A DNA stretch of 39,406 nt. It comes from Acidiferrobacterales bacterium (GTDB lineage Bacteria > Pseudomonadota > Gammaproteobacteria > Arenicellales > Poriferihabitantaceae). This document shows positions 10,097-18,890 of this stretch, one piece after another. Position 1 is the first letter of the stretch, and every line of letters starts with the position of its first letter. The notes under the pieces were generated by a model. It made no database searches, was not told where the DNA came from, and was given only the letters and a program-made list of their open reading frames with translations. The DNA lies in contig JAHQWE010000023.1 in NCBI GenBank assembly GCA_019633985.1, positions 1 through 39,406 on the forward strand, in the 5' to 3' direction. The position numbers and the translations under genes are program-made.

Positions 10097-10537
10097 ATGA
10101 CAATGCGACTAAATTCAATCAAACCCGCTGACGGCGCCCGAGTATCAGGAAAGCGTGTTGGTCGGGGTATTGCAGCGGGCCAGGGAAAAACCTGCGGACG
10201 CGGTGTGAAAGGGCAGAAGTCCCGATCTGGCGGTTTTCATAAAGTCGGTTTTGAAGGTGGTCAAATGCCTTTACAGCGACGCTTGCCTAAACGGGGGTTT
10301 AGCAGCCGTGTAAATCGAAATGCCGCCGAGATTCGACTGAATGAGTTGGCCATGGTTGATGGTGATGTTGCAGATCTCAAAAGTTTACAGAAAGCGGGTG
10401 TAATTGGTTTGTATGTCGATCGTGCGAAAGTCATTTTGTCTGGCGAAATAAGTCGTGCGATTACCGTTAAAGGCCTGGGTGCAACCAAAGGTGCTCGGGA
10501 AGCAATTGAAAAAGCGGGTGGTTCGGTAGATAACTAA
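10097..10537 (+). CDS. rplO: 50S ribosomal protein L15
   Basis: L15 is a late 50S assembly protein with a long extended N-terminal region. The 146-residue sequence has [22 protein letters not shown] and [18 protein letters not shown], characteristic of the family. The E. coli protein begins MRLN, so the ATG two codons downstream (10103) may be the true start; both are drawn from the same frame. Its stop overlaps the secY start by one base. Confidence 0.96.
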   Translation: MTMRLNSIKPADGARVSGKRVGRGIAAGQGKTCGRGVKGQKSRSGGFHKVGFEGGQMPLQRRLPKRGFSSRVNRNAAEIRLNELAMVDGDVADLKSLQKAGVIGLYVDRAKVILSGEISRAITVKGLGATKGAREAIEKAGGSVDN

Positions 10538-11877
10538 TGGCTAAGAAAAACGCCCCTTCCGCTGGCATGATCGCCAGCATGTCTGAGCTCAAACAACGTA
10601 TCTTGTTTGTTCTGGGGGCGCTCATCGTCTATCGGATTGGTACTTATATCCCTGTTCCTGGGGTAGATTCCAATGCGATTGCTGAGCTGTTTGCCCAAAC
10701 CCGAGGTTCAATTGTTGATGTGTTCAACATGTTCTCCGGTGGCGCATTGAGTCGTCTATCGATTTTTGCGCTTGGCGTAATGCCATACATTTCATCGTCT
10801 ATCATCATTCAGATGATGACAACGATTGTTCCAAAACTGGAGCAATTGAAAAAAGAAGGAGAGGCAGGCAGACGCAAGATTACGCAGTACACTCGATACG
10901 GTACAGTCATTCTGGGCTTGTTTCAGGCAATCGGAATTTCGGTGGCGATTGAGAGTATGCAAGTCGGTGGTTCCCAGGTAATTTTAATTCCGGGTCTTGG
11001 ATTTAAGATCATTTGTGCTGCAAGTCTAGTAGCGGGCACTATGTTTTTAGTCTGGCTTGGTGAGCAGGTGACTGAAAGAGGTATTGGTAACGGGATTTCT
11101 CTGATCATCTTTGCTTCTATCGTAGCAGGCTTGCCTTCAGCGGTAACCGGCACATTAGAGTTGGCGCGAACTGGCGCGTTCTCTCCCCTATTTGTACTGG
11201 GTCTTTTTGTTGGCGCCATCGCAATCACTTTTTGTGTGGTTTTTGTAGAGCGTGGCCAGCGAAGGATTACGGTCAATTACGCAAAGCGACAGCAAGGGCG
11301 GAAAATGATGGCTGGCCAAAGCAGTCATCTGCCGCTTAAGCTCAATATGGCTGGTGTTATCCCACCGATATTCGCTTCCAGCCTGATTCTGTTTCCAGCG
11401 AGTATTGGTAGTTGGTTTGGGCAGGCGCAGGGAATGGGATGGTTGAACGATATGGCGACCAAGTTGCAGCCTGGGGAGCCGGTGTACACGTTGGTATATG
11501 GTGGAATGATTATTTTCTTCTGCTTTTTCTACACAGCGATGGTGTTCAACCCAACCGAAATTGCAGATAACCTGAAGAAGTCCGGCGCATTTATCCCGGG
11601 AATTCGACCAGGTGCACAAAGTGCGAAATACATTGATAGTGTCGTTTCCAAACTCACTTTAGTTGGCGCGATCTACATTACTGTCGTTTGCTTGATTCCC
11701 GAATTTTTGATCGTTCAGTACAGCGTACCGTTTTATTTCGGTGGTACCTCACTGTTGATCATTGTAGTAGTGACCATGGATCTGATCTCTCAGGTGCAGT
11801 CACATTTGATGTCTCGACAATATGAGAGCATCTTGAAAAAATCCAGCCTCACTGGCACCCCTGGCGGCTTACGCTAA
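10537..11877 (+). CDS. secY: Preprotein translocase subunit SecY
   Basis: SecY is the channel of the SecYEG translocon in the inner membrane. The 446-residue protein has about ten hydrophobic segments. The plug region follows the first membrane span (about residues 60-75, [23 protein letters not shown] nearby), and the cytoplasmic loops carry [15 protein letters not shown] and [17 protein letters not shown], which contact SecA and the ribosome. It overlaps rplO by one base (TAATG) and is followed 44 bases later by rpmJ, the standard spc order. Confidence 0.98.
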   Translation: MAKKNAPSAGMIASMSELKQRILFVLGALIVYRIGTYIPVPGVDSNAIAELFAQTRGSIVDVFNMFSGGALSRLSIFALGVMPYISSSIIIQMMTTIVPKLEQLKKEGEAGRRKITQYTRYGTVILGLFQAIGISVAIESMQVGGSQVILIPGLGFKIICAASLVAGTMFLVWLGEQVTERGIGNGISLIIFASIVAGLPSAVTGTLELARTGAFSPLFVLGLFVGAIAITFCVVFVERGQRRITVNYAKRQQGRKMMAGQSSHLPLKLNMAGVIPPIFASSLILFPASIGSWFGQAQGMGWLNDMATKLQPGEPVYTLVYGGMIIFFCFFYTAMVFNPTEIADNLKKSGAFIPGIRPGAQSAKYIDSVVSKLTLVGAIYITVVCLIPEFLIVQYSVPFYFGGTSLLIIVVVTMDLISQVQSHLMSRQYESILKKSSLTGTPGGLR

Positions 11878-11921
11878 ACAGGAATCAGGCAGGCAAAAAC
11901 AGTTAAAACTGGAGAAAAGCG

Positions 11922-12035
11922 ATGAAAGTAAGAGCTTCCGTGAAGAAAATTTGCAGAAACTGCAAAGTGATCCGTCGAAATCGCACGGTGAGAGTGATTT
12001 GCAGTGACCCTCGACATAAACAGCGGCAGGGTTAG
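11922..12035 (+). CDS. rpmJ: 50S ribosomal protein L36
   Basis: This short gene encodes a 37-residue protein, [20 protein letters not shown] and onward to RHKQRQG. The zinc ribbon ligands Cys11, Cys14, Cys27 and His32 are all present, so it is the zinc-binding form of L36. A GGAG ribosome binding site lies just upstream. Its place between secY and rpsM is the conserved one. Under zinc limitation many bacteria swap this form for a zinc-free paralogue; none is visible in this window. Confidence 0.96.
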   Translation: MKVRASVKKICRNCKVIRRNRTVRVICSDPRHKQRQG

Positions 12036-12066
12036 AAAATACCGAAGTGATTGAAAAACCGGGTGA

Positions 12067-12095
12067 TTGTGGTAAGCATTTGAATTTGCTAGAAT
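12067..12095 (+). promoter_or_regulatory. Predicted sigma-70 promoter of the alpha operon
   Basis: The rpmJ-rpsM gap contains TTGTGG (12067-12072), a 17-base spacer, and TAGAAT (12090-12095) preceded by TG one base upstream, giving an extended -10. The bases after the -10 are GC rich (GCGCCC), a pattern linked to stringent control. It would give a leader of roughly 50 bases before rpsM. The call rests on motif matching only. Confidence 0.6.
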
Positions 12096-12153
12096 ATGCG
12101 CCCTTCGATTTCAGTCAGCTGATTGATTAATAAACATTTTTTGAGAAGATAAC

Positions 12154-12510
12154 GTGGCACGAATTGCTGGAATTAACCTGCCGAATCATAAGCATATCGA
12201 GATCGGACTGACCTCGATTTATGGCATTGGTCGAACAAGCGCACAAAAAATTTGCGATGAAGCGGGTGTACCTCGTAACACCAAAGTGCAAGCTCTTACC
12301 GAAGAGCAAGCGGAAAAACTGCGTGCAGAGACCGCAAAGTATGAAGTGGAAGGTGACCTTCGCAGAGAAGTGTCTATGAACATCAAGCGATTGATGGATC
12401 TGGGATGCTACCGTGGACATCGTCATCGTCGTGGCTTACCAGTAAACGGTCAGCGTACCAAAACCAACGCGCGAACCCGAAAAGGTCCGCGTCGTGCAGT
12501 TAAAAGATAA
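12154..12510 (+). CDS. rpsM: 30S ribosomal protein S13
   Basis: S13 lies in the 30S head and forms bridges to the 50S subunit and P-site tRNA. The 118-residue product contains the helix-two-turn-helix ([19 protein letters not shown]) and the basic C-terminus with [20 protein letters not shown]. The start codon is GTG at 12154, preceded by TTGAGAAGA. It is the first gene of the alpha set and follows the predicted promoter. Confidence 0.97.
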   Translation: MARIAGINLPNHKHIEIGLTSIYGIGRTSAQKICDEAGVPRNTKVQALTEEQAEKLRAETAKYEVEGDLRREVSMNIKRLMDLGCYRGHRHRRGLPVNGQRTKTNARTRKGPRRAVKR

Positions 12511-12523
12511 TCGTAGGTAAATC

Positions 12524-12922
12524 ATGGCCAAGGGCGCAACAAAAAATACCCGGGCGAAAGCCAAGGTTAGAAAAAACGTTTCAGAAGGTATCGCGCATAT
12601 CCACGCGACTTTCAACAACACGATTGTGACAATCTCTGATCGTCATGGCGATACACTTTGCTGGGCTTCTGCTGGTAACTCTGGCTTTAAGGGTTCTCGT
12701 AAAAGCACACCATTCGCTGCCCAGATGGCTGCGGAGTCCTGTGGTAAGAAAGCACAGGAGATGGGTGTGAAACAGCTGGAAGTCAAAGTGAAAGGACCAG
12801 GTCCTGGAAGAGAATCTGCTGTTCGGGCACTCAATGCGCTTGGTCTGGAGATTCATGCGATCTCGGATATAACCCCGATCCCACACAACGGCTGCCGTCC
12901 TCCAAAGAGAAGACGAGTCTAA
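12524..12922 (+). CDS. rpsK: 30S ribosomal protein S11
   Basis: S11 forms part of the platform near the mRNA exit site. The 132-residue protein has [32 protein letters not shown] and the C-terminal [18 protein letters not shown]. The asparagine-glycine in PHNGCRPPK is a known isoaspartate site in E. coli S11. The gap to rpsD is 106 bases, unusually long for this block, and holds two hairpins. Confidence 0.97.
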   Translation: MAKGATKNTRAKAKVRKNVSEGIAHIHATFNNTIVTISDRHGDTLCWASAGNSGFKGSRKSTPFAAQMAAESCGKKAQEMGVKQLEVKVKGPGPGRESAVRALNALGLEIHAISDITPIPHNGCRPPKRRRV

Positions 12923-12939
12923 TCACAGTTAAAAATACC

Positions 12940-12964
12940 GTCCCGGTTGACGATGCACCGGGAC
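12940..12964 (+). other. Hairpin 1 in the rpsK-rpsD gap
   Basis: GTCCCGGT (12940-12947) and ACCGGGAC (12957-12964) form a perfect 8-bp stem with a 9-base loop. No T-run follows, so it is not an obvious intrinsic terminator. It could be an attenuator, a processing site or part of an S4-binding element (inference). Confidence 0.65.
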
Positions 12965-12985
12965 TACAGAACATTAAATTTTAAT

Positions 12986-13007
12986 CCAGGCTCCCTGAAT
13001 AGCCTGG
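12986..13007 (+). other. Hairpin 2 in the rpsK-rpsD gap
   Basis: CCAGGCT (12986-12992) and AGCCTGG (13001-13007) form a perfect 7-bp stem with an 8-base loop. It ends 21 bases before the rpsD start codon. Again there is no terminal T-run. Confidence 0.65.
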
Positions 13008-13028
13008 TTCAATTCTTCGGAAAGCATT

Positions 13029-13652
13029 ATGGCAAGATATATTGGTCCAACTTGTAAACTGGCGCGACGTGAGGGCACAGATCTGTTCCTCAAGAGTCCC
13101 GTAAGAACCATTGATTCCAAGTGTAAATTTGACCGCGCTCCTGGGGTAAAACCGGGAGGTCGCCGACCTCGCACCACTGTCTATGGTACTCAGCTGCGCG
13201 AGAAACAGAAACTCCGTCGTATGTACGGTGTGTTGGAGAAACAGTTTCGTGCTTATTATGCCGAAGCTGCGCGTTTATCCGGTTCTACTGGTCTCAATCT
13301 TCTTCAACTGCTGGAAAGTCGTCTAGACAATGTTGTTTATCGAATGGGTTTTGGCGTTACTCGTGCCGAGTGTCGGCAGCTAGTGAGCCATAAGTCTGTG
13401 ATGGTCAATGGCAAGAAAGTAAACATCGCTTCGTACAATGTGAAGGCAGGCGATGTAATCGAAATCACTGAAAAATCGAAGAAGCAGCTGCGAATTACTT
13501 CAGCTATGGAGATTGCCGAACAAATTGGCATCGTTCCCTGGGTTGAGGTTGATGTGAAAGCCGTCAAGGGGGTTTTCAAGTCGTTACCAGATCGAGCAGA
13601 TCTACCGCCAGATATCAACGAAGCTCTGGTGGTGGCGCTTTACTCCAAGTAA
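13029..13652 (+). CDS. rpsD: 30S ribosomal protein S4
   Basis: S4 nucleates 30S assembly, affects decoding accuracy, and in E. coli represses the alpha operon by binding its mRNA. The 207-residue length matches E. coli (206). The N-terminus [21 protein letters not shown] is typical, and the S4 RNA-binding domain lies near residues 95-160, with [16 protein letters not shown] and [18 protein letters not shown]. Hairpin pairs lie in the gaps on both sides of this gene, which makes self-regulation here an attractive but untested idea. Confidence 0.97.
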   Translation: MARYIGPTCKLARREGTDLFLKSPVRTIDSKCKFDRAPGVKPGGRRPRTTVYGTQLREKQKLRRMYGVLEKQFRAYYAEAARLSGSTGLNLLQLLESRLDNVVYRMGFGVTRAECRQLVSHKSVMVNGKKVNIASYNVKAGDVIEITEKSKKQLRITSAMEIAEQIGIVPWVEVDVKAVKGVFKSLPDRADLPPDINEALVVALYSK

Positions 13653-13656
13653 CAGC

Positions 13657-13678
13657 TGGCTGCTTAGATATGCAGCCA
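13657..13678 (+). other. Hairpin 1 in the rpsD-rpoA gap
   Basis: TGGCTGC (13657-13663) and GCAGCCA (13672-13678) form a perfect 7-bp stem with an 8-base loop, starting only four bases after the rpsD stop. No T-run follows. Confidence 0.6.
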
Positions 13679-13686
13679 ACAAATTT

Positions 13687-13700
13687 GGGGTGACTACCCC
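13687..13700 (+). other. Hairpin 2 in the rpsD-rpoA gap
   Basis: GGGGT and ACCCC flank the tetraloop GACT, giving a compact 5-bp GC-rich stem eight bases after the first hairpin. It could stall polymerase or protect an mRNA end. It is not a classical terminator, since rpoA must be expressed beyond it. Confidence 0.5.
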
Positions 13701-13772
13701 GACAGTAAGCGTTATTCATTTGGACTGCGCTTGAATTTTTAGTTTAACTTCGTCTTATTGCGAGGAAAAAAT

Positions 13773-14792
13773 ATGCAGGATCCCACCATTGAATTTTTGC
13801 GACCGCGACTTGTGGAAGCCAAGAATATCGATGACAAGCATTCCCGGATCACCATTGAACCGTTAGAGCGAGGTTTTGGCCACACTCTTGGAAATGCGCT
13901 GCGTCGTATTTTGTTGTCTTCAATGCCTGGCTGTGCGATTACCGAAGTCAGAATCGAAGGTGTTCTTCACGAGTATTCGGCGCTGGAAGGCGTTCAGGAA
14001 GACGTGTTGGATATTTTGATGAATTTAAAGGGTCTTGCCCTGATCATGCACACTCGATCTGAAGCTACTCTGAGTGTAAAAAAGAAGGGTTCAGGCCCGG
14101 TCACCGCTGGTGATATCGAATTGATCGATGACGTTGAGGTTGTAGATCCTGATCATCATATTGCTACCCTGGCTAAAGATGGTTCGATTGAAATGGAAAT
14201 TACCGTGCGTCGTGGTAGAGGATATGAAACTGCAGAGAGCCGTATGCAGGATACCGATGAAAGTCGAGCAGTGGGTGTTATCCAGCTGGACGCTTCATTT
14301 AGCCCGATTCACAAGATTTCGTATAGCGTTGAAGACGCTCGCGTGGAACAGCGCACCGATCTGGATCGACTAATACTTGATGTGGAATCAAACGGCTCTA
14401 TCGATCCGGAAACAGCAGTACGACGTGCGGCAACGATTTTACATGATCAAATTTCTGTTTTTGTTAACCTTGAAGAATCTATGATTCAAAGCAAGGTGGA
14501 AGAAGAGCCCGAAATTGATCCAATCCTTATCCGTCCAGTAGATGATCTCGAACTTACCGTTCGATCAGCCAACTGTTTGAAAGCTGAAAATATCTATTAC
14601 ATTGGCGATTTGGTACAGCATACTGAGACAGAACTTCTAAAAACTCCTAATCTGGGTAAGAAGTCGTTAACAGAAATTAAGGATGTCCTCGCACAGCGAA
14701 ATCTGGTCTTGGGCGTGAAACTTGAAAATTGGCCGCCAGCCTCACTTGTGAAAGAAGAGGAAACCGGTGGTTTTGGTATGGGTGGACTCTAA
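13773..14792 (+). CDS. rpoA: RNA polymerase alpha subunit
   Basis: Alpha dimerises to start polymerase assembly, and its C-terminal domain reads UP elements and activators. The 339-residue protein has the N-terminal assembly domain with the [19 protein letters not shown] motif (about residues 32-50). The C-terminal domain has [15 protein letters not shown] and [17 protein letters not shown] start it at the ATG at 13773, five codons after a possible TTG, because GAGGAAAA is well placed and the N-terminus [12 protein letters not shown] then matches E. coli. Its stop overlaps rplQ by one base. Confidence 0.97.
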   Translation: MQDPTIEFLRPRLVEAKNIDDKHSRITIEPLERGFGHTLGNALRRILLSSMPGCAITEVRIEGVLHEYSALEGVQEDVLDILMNLKGLALIMHTRSEATLSVKKKGSGPVTAGDIELIDDVEVVDPDHHIATLAKDGSIEMEITVRRGRGYETAESRMQDTDESRAVGVIQLDASFSPIHKISYSVEDARVEQRTDLDRLILDVESNGSIDPETAVRRAATILHDQISVFVNLEESMIQSKVEEEPEIDPILIRPVDDLELTVRSANCLKAENIYYIGDLVQHTETELLKTPNLGKKSLTEIKDVLAQRNLVLGVKLENWPPASLVKEEETGGFGMGGL

Positions 14793-15184
14793 TGAGACAC
14801 AGACTTTCCGGGCGTAAGCTCAATAGAACCTCATCTCATCGCAAGGCGATGCTGGCTAATATGGCCAACTCATTGTTCCTGCATGAGCAAATTAAGACAA
14901 CGCTTCCAAAAGCGAAAGAGCTGAGACGAGTTGCGGAGCCTTTGATTACACTGGCAAAAACCCCTAGTGTTGCCAACCGCAGGCTTGCATTCTCACGACT
15001 TCGCGACCGTGAGATGGTGTCCAAGTTATTTGACGAGCTTGGGCCTCACTTTCAGTCCAGACCGGGAGGCTATCTACGCATTTTAAAGTGTGGACATCGA
15101 GTTGGAGACAACGCACCGATGGCGTATGTTCAGCTCGTGGATCGAGATTTGTCTAGTGACGTCGAGGAAGACGACGAGGACTAG
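14792..15184 (+). CDS. rplQ: 50S ribosomal protein L17
   Basis: L17 lies near the tunnel exit. The 130-residue product begins [20 protein letters not shown] and contains [15 protein letters not shown] and [13 protein letters not shown]. The ATG at 14792 shares a base with the rpoA stop (TAATG). The frame is open further upstream, but the conserved N-terminus fixes the start. The last ten residues are almost all acidic (VEEDDED). It ends the ribosomal block. Confidence 0.96.
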   Translation: MRHRLSGRKLNRTSSHRKAMLANMANSLFLHEQIKTTLPKAKELRRVAEPLITLAKTPSVANRRLAFSRLRDREMVSKLFDELGPHFQSRPGGYLRILKCGHRVGDNAPMAYVQLVDRDLSSDVEEDDED

Positions 15185-15231
15185 ATTGGAACTATCTATC
15201 CCGCTTCGGGTAGACAACCAGTTAAAGAATT

Positions 15232-15252
15232 AAGCGCCTCTGGCGCTTTTTT
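15232..15252 (+). terminator. Intrinsic terminator of the alpha operon
   Basis: AAGCGCC (15232-15238), loop TCT, GGCGCTT (15242-15248) and then a run of T form a classical Rho-independent terminator 47 bases after the rplQ stop. The following bases up to 15449 hold no convincing gene; a possible -10 (TACAAT near 15363) has no good -35. Confidence 0.9.
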
Positions 15253-15449
15253 CATTTATGCGCCCCTGGCATCTCCTCGGTATCTCCTCCTCGAAGCTGT
15301 TCAGCGCAGTACCAGTGTTTCAGCGCCAAGCGGATTTACATACTCAGGGAGAAATAGCAGATACAATCGGTCTAGTTCGACGCTGAAGCTCAGCCAGTTT
15401 TAACGCAAGTCGCTTTGTTCTTACCAGGATTAATCTACCACGCGCAAGT

Positions 15450-16652
15450 ATGCTTACTCAGGAATCAAAAGCTTATCTGAAATCGCCGGAAATGCTACTG
15501 ATGGTGATGGCTTCCGCGGTGCCACTTTCTTTTGCTACCTGGTCGGCAATGATTAACAACTTCACTATCGAAGTTGCCGGTTTTTCTGGAAAAGAATTCG
15601 GCATCTTGCAAAGCATTCGTGAGGTGCCGGGATTTCTCGCGTTTGCGGTTATCTTCTTTTTAATTTTCATTCGTGAGCAGAGTCTGGCGATGGTTTCATT
15701 GCTCGTAATGGGTATTGGTACTGCGTTGACAGGGTATCTACCCACCGTCGTGGGCCTTTACTGTACAACTTTGCTAATGTCGTTCGGATTTCACTACTAT
15801 GAAACCCTGCAGAATTCGTTGTCACTACAGTGGCTAGAAAAAGATCGAACAGCGATTGCACTCGGTCGAATGCTGGCGGTTGGTTCATTCACATCTTTGA
15901 TCGCTTTCGCGCTGATCTATGGTGGGTTGCAGTTTTTTACGCTTTCTTATCATTCGATTCTACTAGCCGGCGGGGGCGCGAGTGTATTATTGGCGCTGAT
16001 AGCCTGGGTGTGTTTTCCCAAATTTCATTCCAAATATGAGCAACATAAGCGACTGATATTGCGCAAACGCTACTGGCTTTACTATGCATTGGTGTTTTTT
16101 TCTGGAGCCCGCAGGCAGATTTTTATCGTGTTCGCGGGATTTATGATGGTGGAGAAGTTTGGTTTCTCTGCGGCAAATCTAACCCTGTTGTTTCTAATCA
16201 ATTGCGCGATCAATATTTGGCTTGCTCCGTTGATTGGAAAGATGGTGTTCAAGTGGGGGGATCGTCAATCGCTGATTTTTGAATATGTTGGATTGATGAT
16301 TATTTTTACCAGCTATGCGTTTGTTACCCATGCTGGGCTGGCAGCGATCCTGTACGTGTTAGATCATTTGTTTTTTGCCCTTGCCATTGCCATTAAAACC
16401 TACTTTCAAAAAATCGCAGATCCACAAGAGATTGCTTCTACTGCGGGGGTGGCGTTTACGATCAACCATATCGCAGCGGTTATCTTGCCGGCAGCGTTGG
16501 GGCTGGTTTGGTTGACCTCGCCACAACTGGTATTCTTGACGGGCACTGCATTTGCTGCCTGTTCGCTTATTTTAGCGATGCTCATACCAAACCACCCGGA
16601 ACAGGGCAGGGAAGTAGCAATGCCACTTTTCTTCTCCTCAGCGAAGTTGTAA
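15450..16652 (+). CDS. MFS-type membrane transporter, substrate unknown
   Basis: The 400-residue product is strongly hydrophobic, with about eleven to twelve membrane segments separated by short charged loops. The layout resembles the major facilitator superfamily: two halves joined by a basic cytoplasmic loop (about residues 190-215, with YEQHKRLILRKRYW). No substrate signature is recognisable, so the function stays open. The chosen ATG lacks a clear ribosome binding site, and the next internal ATG codons (residue 15 and after) are alternatives. It lies alone after the ribosomal block terminator, 53 bases before the dehydrogenase gene. Confidence 0.75.
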   Translation: MLTQESKAYLKSPEMLLMVMASAVPLSFATWSAMINNFTIEVAGFSGKEFGILQSIREVPGFLAFAVIFFLIFIREQSLAMVSLLVMGIGTALTGYLPTVVGLYCTTLLMSFGFHYYETLQNSLSLQWLEKDRTAIALGRMLAVGSFTSLIAFALIYGGLQFFTLSYHSILLAGGGASVLLALIAWVCFPKFHSKYEQHKRLILRKRYWLYYALVFFSGARRQIFIVFAGFMMVEKFGFSAANLTLLFLINCAINIWLAPLIGKMVFKWGDRQSLIFEYVGLMIIFTSYAFVTHAGLAAILYVLDHLFFALAIAIKTYFQKIADPQEIASTAGVAFTINHIAAVILPAALGLVWLTSPQLVFLTGTAFAACSLILAMLIPNHPEQGREVAMPLFFSSAKL

Positions 16653-16705
16653 ATCGTATAGCAACTTTGATCGATAGCAACACTTCAATCCAATAATCTG
16701 ACTCT

Positions 16706-17713
16706 ATGAGCAAACAAACAATTACAGTGATACCTGGCGACGGTATTGGACCGGAAATTACCAAAGCTACTCTCCGTGTTCTCGATGCAGTTGGTGCAGA
16801 CTTAGAATATGACATGCAATTGGCGGGGCTCACTGCCATAGAGGCAGGAAAAGAATTAATTCCCGAGCAAACCCTTGATAGTATTAGGGCGAACAGTATC
16901 GCTTTGAAAGGACCGCTAACGACCCCCATTGGCAAGGGTTTCACTAGCTTGAACGTGATGTTACGCAAAGAGTTCGATCTGTACGCCAATGTCAGACCGG
17001 CAGTGACTCGTGATGGCATAGAATCAAGATATCAAGATATCGATCTGATCACGGTGCGAGAGAATACTGAAGGGATGTACTCTCAAGAGAAACAGACCCT
17101 ATCCGAAGATGGTGAAAGGGCTGAATCTGTTAGCGTGATAACTCGTGTTGGGGCGGAGAGAGTATTACGATTCGCTTTCGATATGGCAAAGCGGCAAGGG
17201 CGAAAAAAAATTGCGGTGGTGCATAAGGCCAACATTCTCAAAGCCACTTCAGGGTTGTTCCTTGATGTCTCCCGCGACATTCGCGAAGAATATGATGAGC
17301 TGGAGACCACAGAGTTAAGTGTGGACAACGCTTGTATGCAACTCGTGGTTCGTCCAGAGCAATTTGATGTGATCGTCACCACGAACCTCTTCGGCGATAT
17401 TATTTCCGATCTCTGTGCAGGACTTGTTGGGGGGTTAGGCATGGCGCCTGGCGCAAATATTGGCGATGATGCAGCAATATTTGAGGCGGTGCATGGCTCC
17501 GCACCCGATATCGCAGGTAAAGGTATAGCCAATCCTTTTGCACTGACCCTCGCTGCTACTATGATGCTAGATCAGTTGGATCAACCTGAAGCAGCGCAGC
17601 GTATCCGTTCAGCGATCAACAATGTAATCAAAGAGAAAGATCGATTGACCGGAGATCTTGGTGGCACCTCGGGCACACAGGAAATCGCAGATGCTGTGAT
17701 TGAGCGATTATGA
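16706..17713 (+). CDS. Isocitrate dehydrogenase, probably NAD-dependent
   Basis: A member of the isocitrate/isopropylmalate dehydrogenase family, 335 residues. Substrate specificity points to isocitrate: GKGFTSLNVMLRKEFDLYANVRP carries the Ser-x-Asn pair and arginines that hold isocitrate. ENTEGMYS provides the catalytic tyrosine region, VVHKANILK the lysine, and NLFGDIISD the metal-binding aspartates. The cofactor loop AVHGSAPDIAGKGIANP has Asp-Ile where NADP enzymes have Lys-Tyr, so NAD is expected (inference). It is much shorter than E. coli Icd (416). Homoisocitrate dehydrogenase is the main alternative. Confidence 0.85.
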   Translation: MSKQTITVIPGDGIGPEITKATLRVLDAVGADLEYDMQLAGLTAIEAGKELIPEQTLDSIRANSIALKGPLTTPIGKGFTSLNVMLRKEFDLYANVRPAVTRDGIESRYQDIDLITVRENTEGMYSQEKQTLSEDGERAESVSVITRVGAERVLRFAFDMAKRQGRKKIAVVHKANILKATSGLFLDVSRDIREEYDELETTELSVDNACMQLVVRPEQFDVIVTTNLFGDIISDLCAGLVGGLGMAPGANIGDDAAIFEAVHGSAPDIAGKGIANPFALTLAATMMLDQLDQPEAAQRIRSAINNVIKEKDRLTGDLGGTSGTQEIADAVIERL

Positions 17714-17746
17714 GATGGAAAGGGCGAACAAGCTTTCTTTTGACGA

Positions 17747-18040
17747 TTAGGGTAGCGTGATATTGTTTTCATCGCTATTGCGATAAATGACCCCGGAACG
17801 TCCAATCAGTGTGACCAGTTCCGCTCGAGACTGGCTACAAATCGAATCCAGCAGCGCTGCTCTTGCGTCGCGTTCACCGGCGGGTAGCTTGATTTTGATC
17901 AATTCGTGGTGGGCCAAGGCGCGGTCGATCTCATCCAAAACCGTGGTTTGGAGACCTTTCTGTCCAACGGTCACCACCGGTTTGAGATTATGTGCCAAAC
18001 CTTTGAGATGTTTTTTTTGTTTAAGAGTGAGTGCTGTCAT
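17747..18040 (-). CDS. yhbY: YhbY-type CRM-domain RNA-binding protein
   Basis: A 97-residue single CRM (CRS1-YhbY) domain protein that associates with pre-50S particles in E. coli. The match is clear: LTLKQKKHLKGLAHNLKPVV, then VGQKGLQTTVLDEIDRALAHHELIKIKL, and a C-terminal VIYRNSDENNITLP. The fold has the GxxG-like turn (GQKG) typical of the domain. It is divergent from rlmE with 28 bases between the start codons, the usual arrangement in Gammaproteobacteria, and convergent with the dehydrogenase gene. Confidence 0.93.
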   Translation of the reverse strand: MTALTLKQKKHLKGLAHNLKPVVTVGQKGLQTTVLDEIDRALAHHELIKIKLPAGERDARAALLDSICSQSRAELVTLIGRSGVIYRNSDENNITLP

Positions 18041-18068
18041 GCAGCGGATTCTATCGCGTTAATGCACT

Positions 18069-18713
18069 ATGAGTCGGAATAAAAGTAAAAGAAAACGAAA
18101 AACCAGTAACTGGGCTAACAAGCAAGAAACTGATCACTTCGTTAAAAAAGCCAGAGCAAGCGGATTTCGTGCACGGGCCGCTTTTAAACTTGAGCAAATC
18201 GACAATAAAGTAGGTTTAATCAAACCAGCTTCCCGAATAGCAGATTTGGGTGCCGCCCCAGGGAGTTGGTCGCAATACGCGGTAAAAAAACTGAATCAGC
18301 CTGGTCAAATTGTCGCGGTGGACTTACTGCCGATGCGAGAGATTCCTGGGGTGCAATTTATTCAAGGAGACTTCACCGATCCCGAAATTATTCTGCAGGT
18401 TTTAGGGGTGCTGGAAGGGCGTTTGCTGAATCTTGTTTTGTCGGATATGGCCCCCAATATTACCGGTATCAAATCGACCGATCAGGCTAGAATTGAGTCT
18501 CTCCAGGAATCGGTATTGGCGTTTTGTGGGGCAGCGATGGAGCAGGGCGGTAATTTGCTTACCAAGTTATTTGAAGGTGAAAGTGCCGTGAAGATGAGAC
18601 AGCTGACCAAACCGCTTTTTAATCAGATTCAGGTGATGAAGCCAGATGCTTCGCGTTCAGAGTCGAAGGAGATATTTCTCCTTTGCACAGGGTATCTTGG
18701 CAAAAACGATTGA
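18069..18713 (+). CDS. rlmE: 23S rRNA 2'-O-ribose U2552 methyltransferase
   Basis: RlmE (FtsJ/RrmJ) methylates U2552 in the A loop of 23S rRNA using S-adenosylmethionine, a late step in 50S maturation. The 214-residue protein has a basic N-terminus, the SAM motif DLGAAPGSWSQ (residues 59-69), and the catalytic tetrad Lys40, Asp126, Lys166 and Glu201, each shifted by two from the E. coli numbering. It lies upstream of ftsH as in E. coli, but with a 177-base gap that may hold a separate ftsH promoter. Confidence 0.96.
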   Translation: MSRNKSKRKRKTSNWANKQETDHFVKKARASGFRARAAFKLEQIDNKVGLIKPASRIADLGAAPGSWSQYAVKKLNQPGQIVAVDLLPMREIPGVQFIQGDFTDPEIILQVLGVLEGRLLNLVLSDMAPNITGIKSTDQARIESLQESVLAFCGAAMEQGGNLLTKLFEGESAVKMRQLTKPLFNQIQVMKPDASRSESKEIFLLCTGYLGKND

Positions 18714-18890
18714 ACCCTAGTCGGCTAAAGTAGCCAAATAGAGGGAATTCAGTCGTTCAGCATTGCAATTTATTTATATAGACGCATTGTTCAGGTAGAG
18801 AGTGGTGCACATGGTGTAACATTCCTAAATAGAAGCGAAAATGTCTGAAAAGACAACACTGGGCAGAGCCCGTTATTTGGAGAAATATAA

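Noticed and set aside
15267..15295. Short direct repeat of ATCTCCTC before the MFS gene
   Set aside because: Two copies of eight bases in a CT-rich stretch; likely chance.
17717..17741. Possible terminator after the isocitrate dehydrogenase gene (GAAAG, 10-base loop, CTTTC, TTTT)
   Set aside because: The stem is only five pairs and AT rich, and the loop is long; too weak to annotate.
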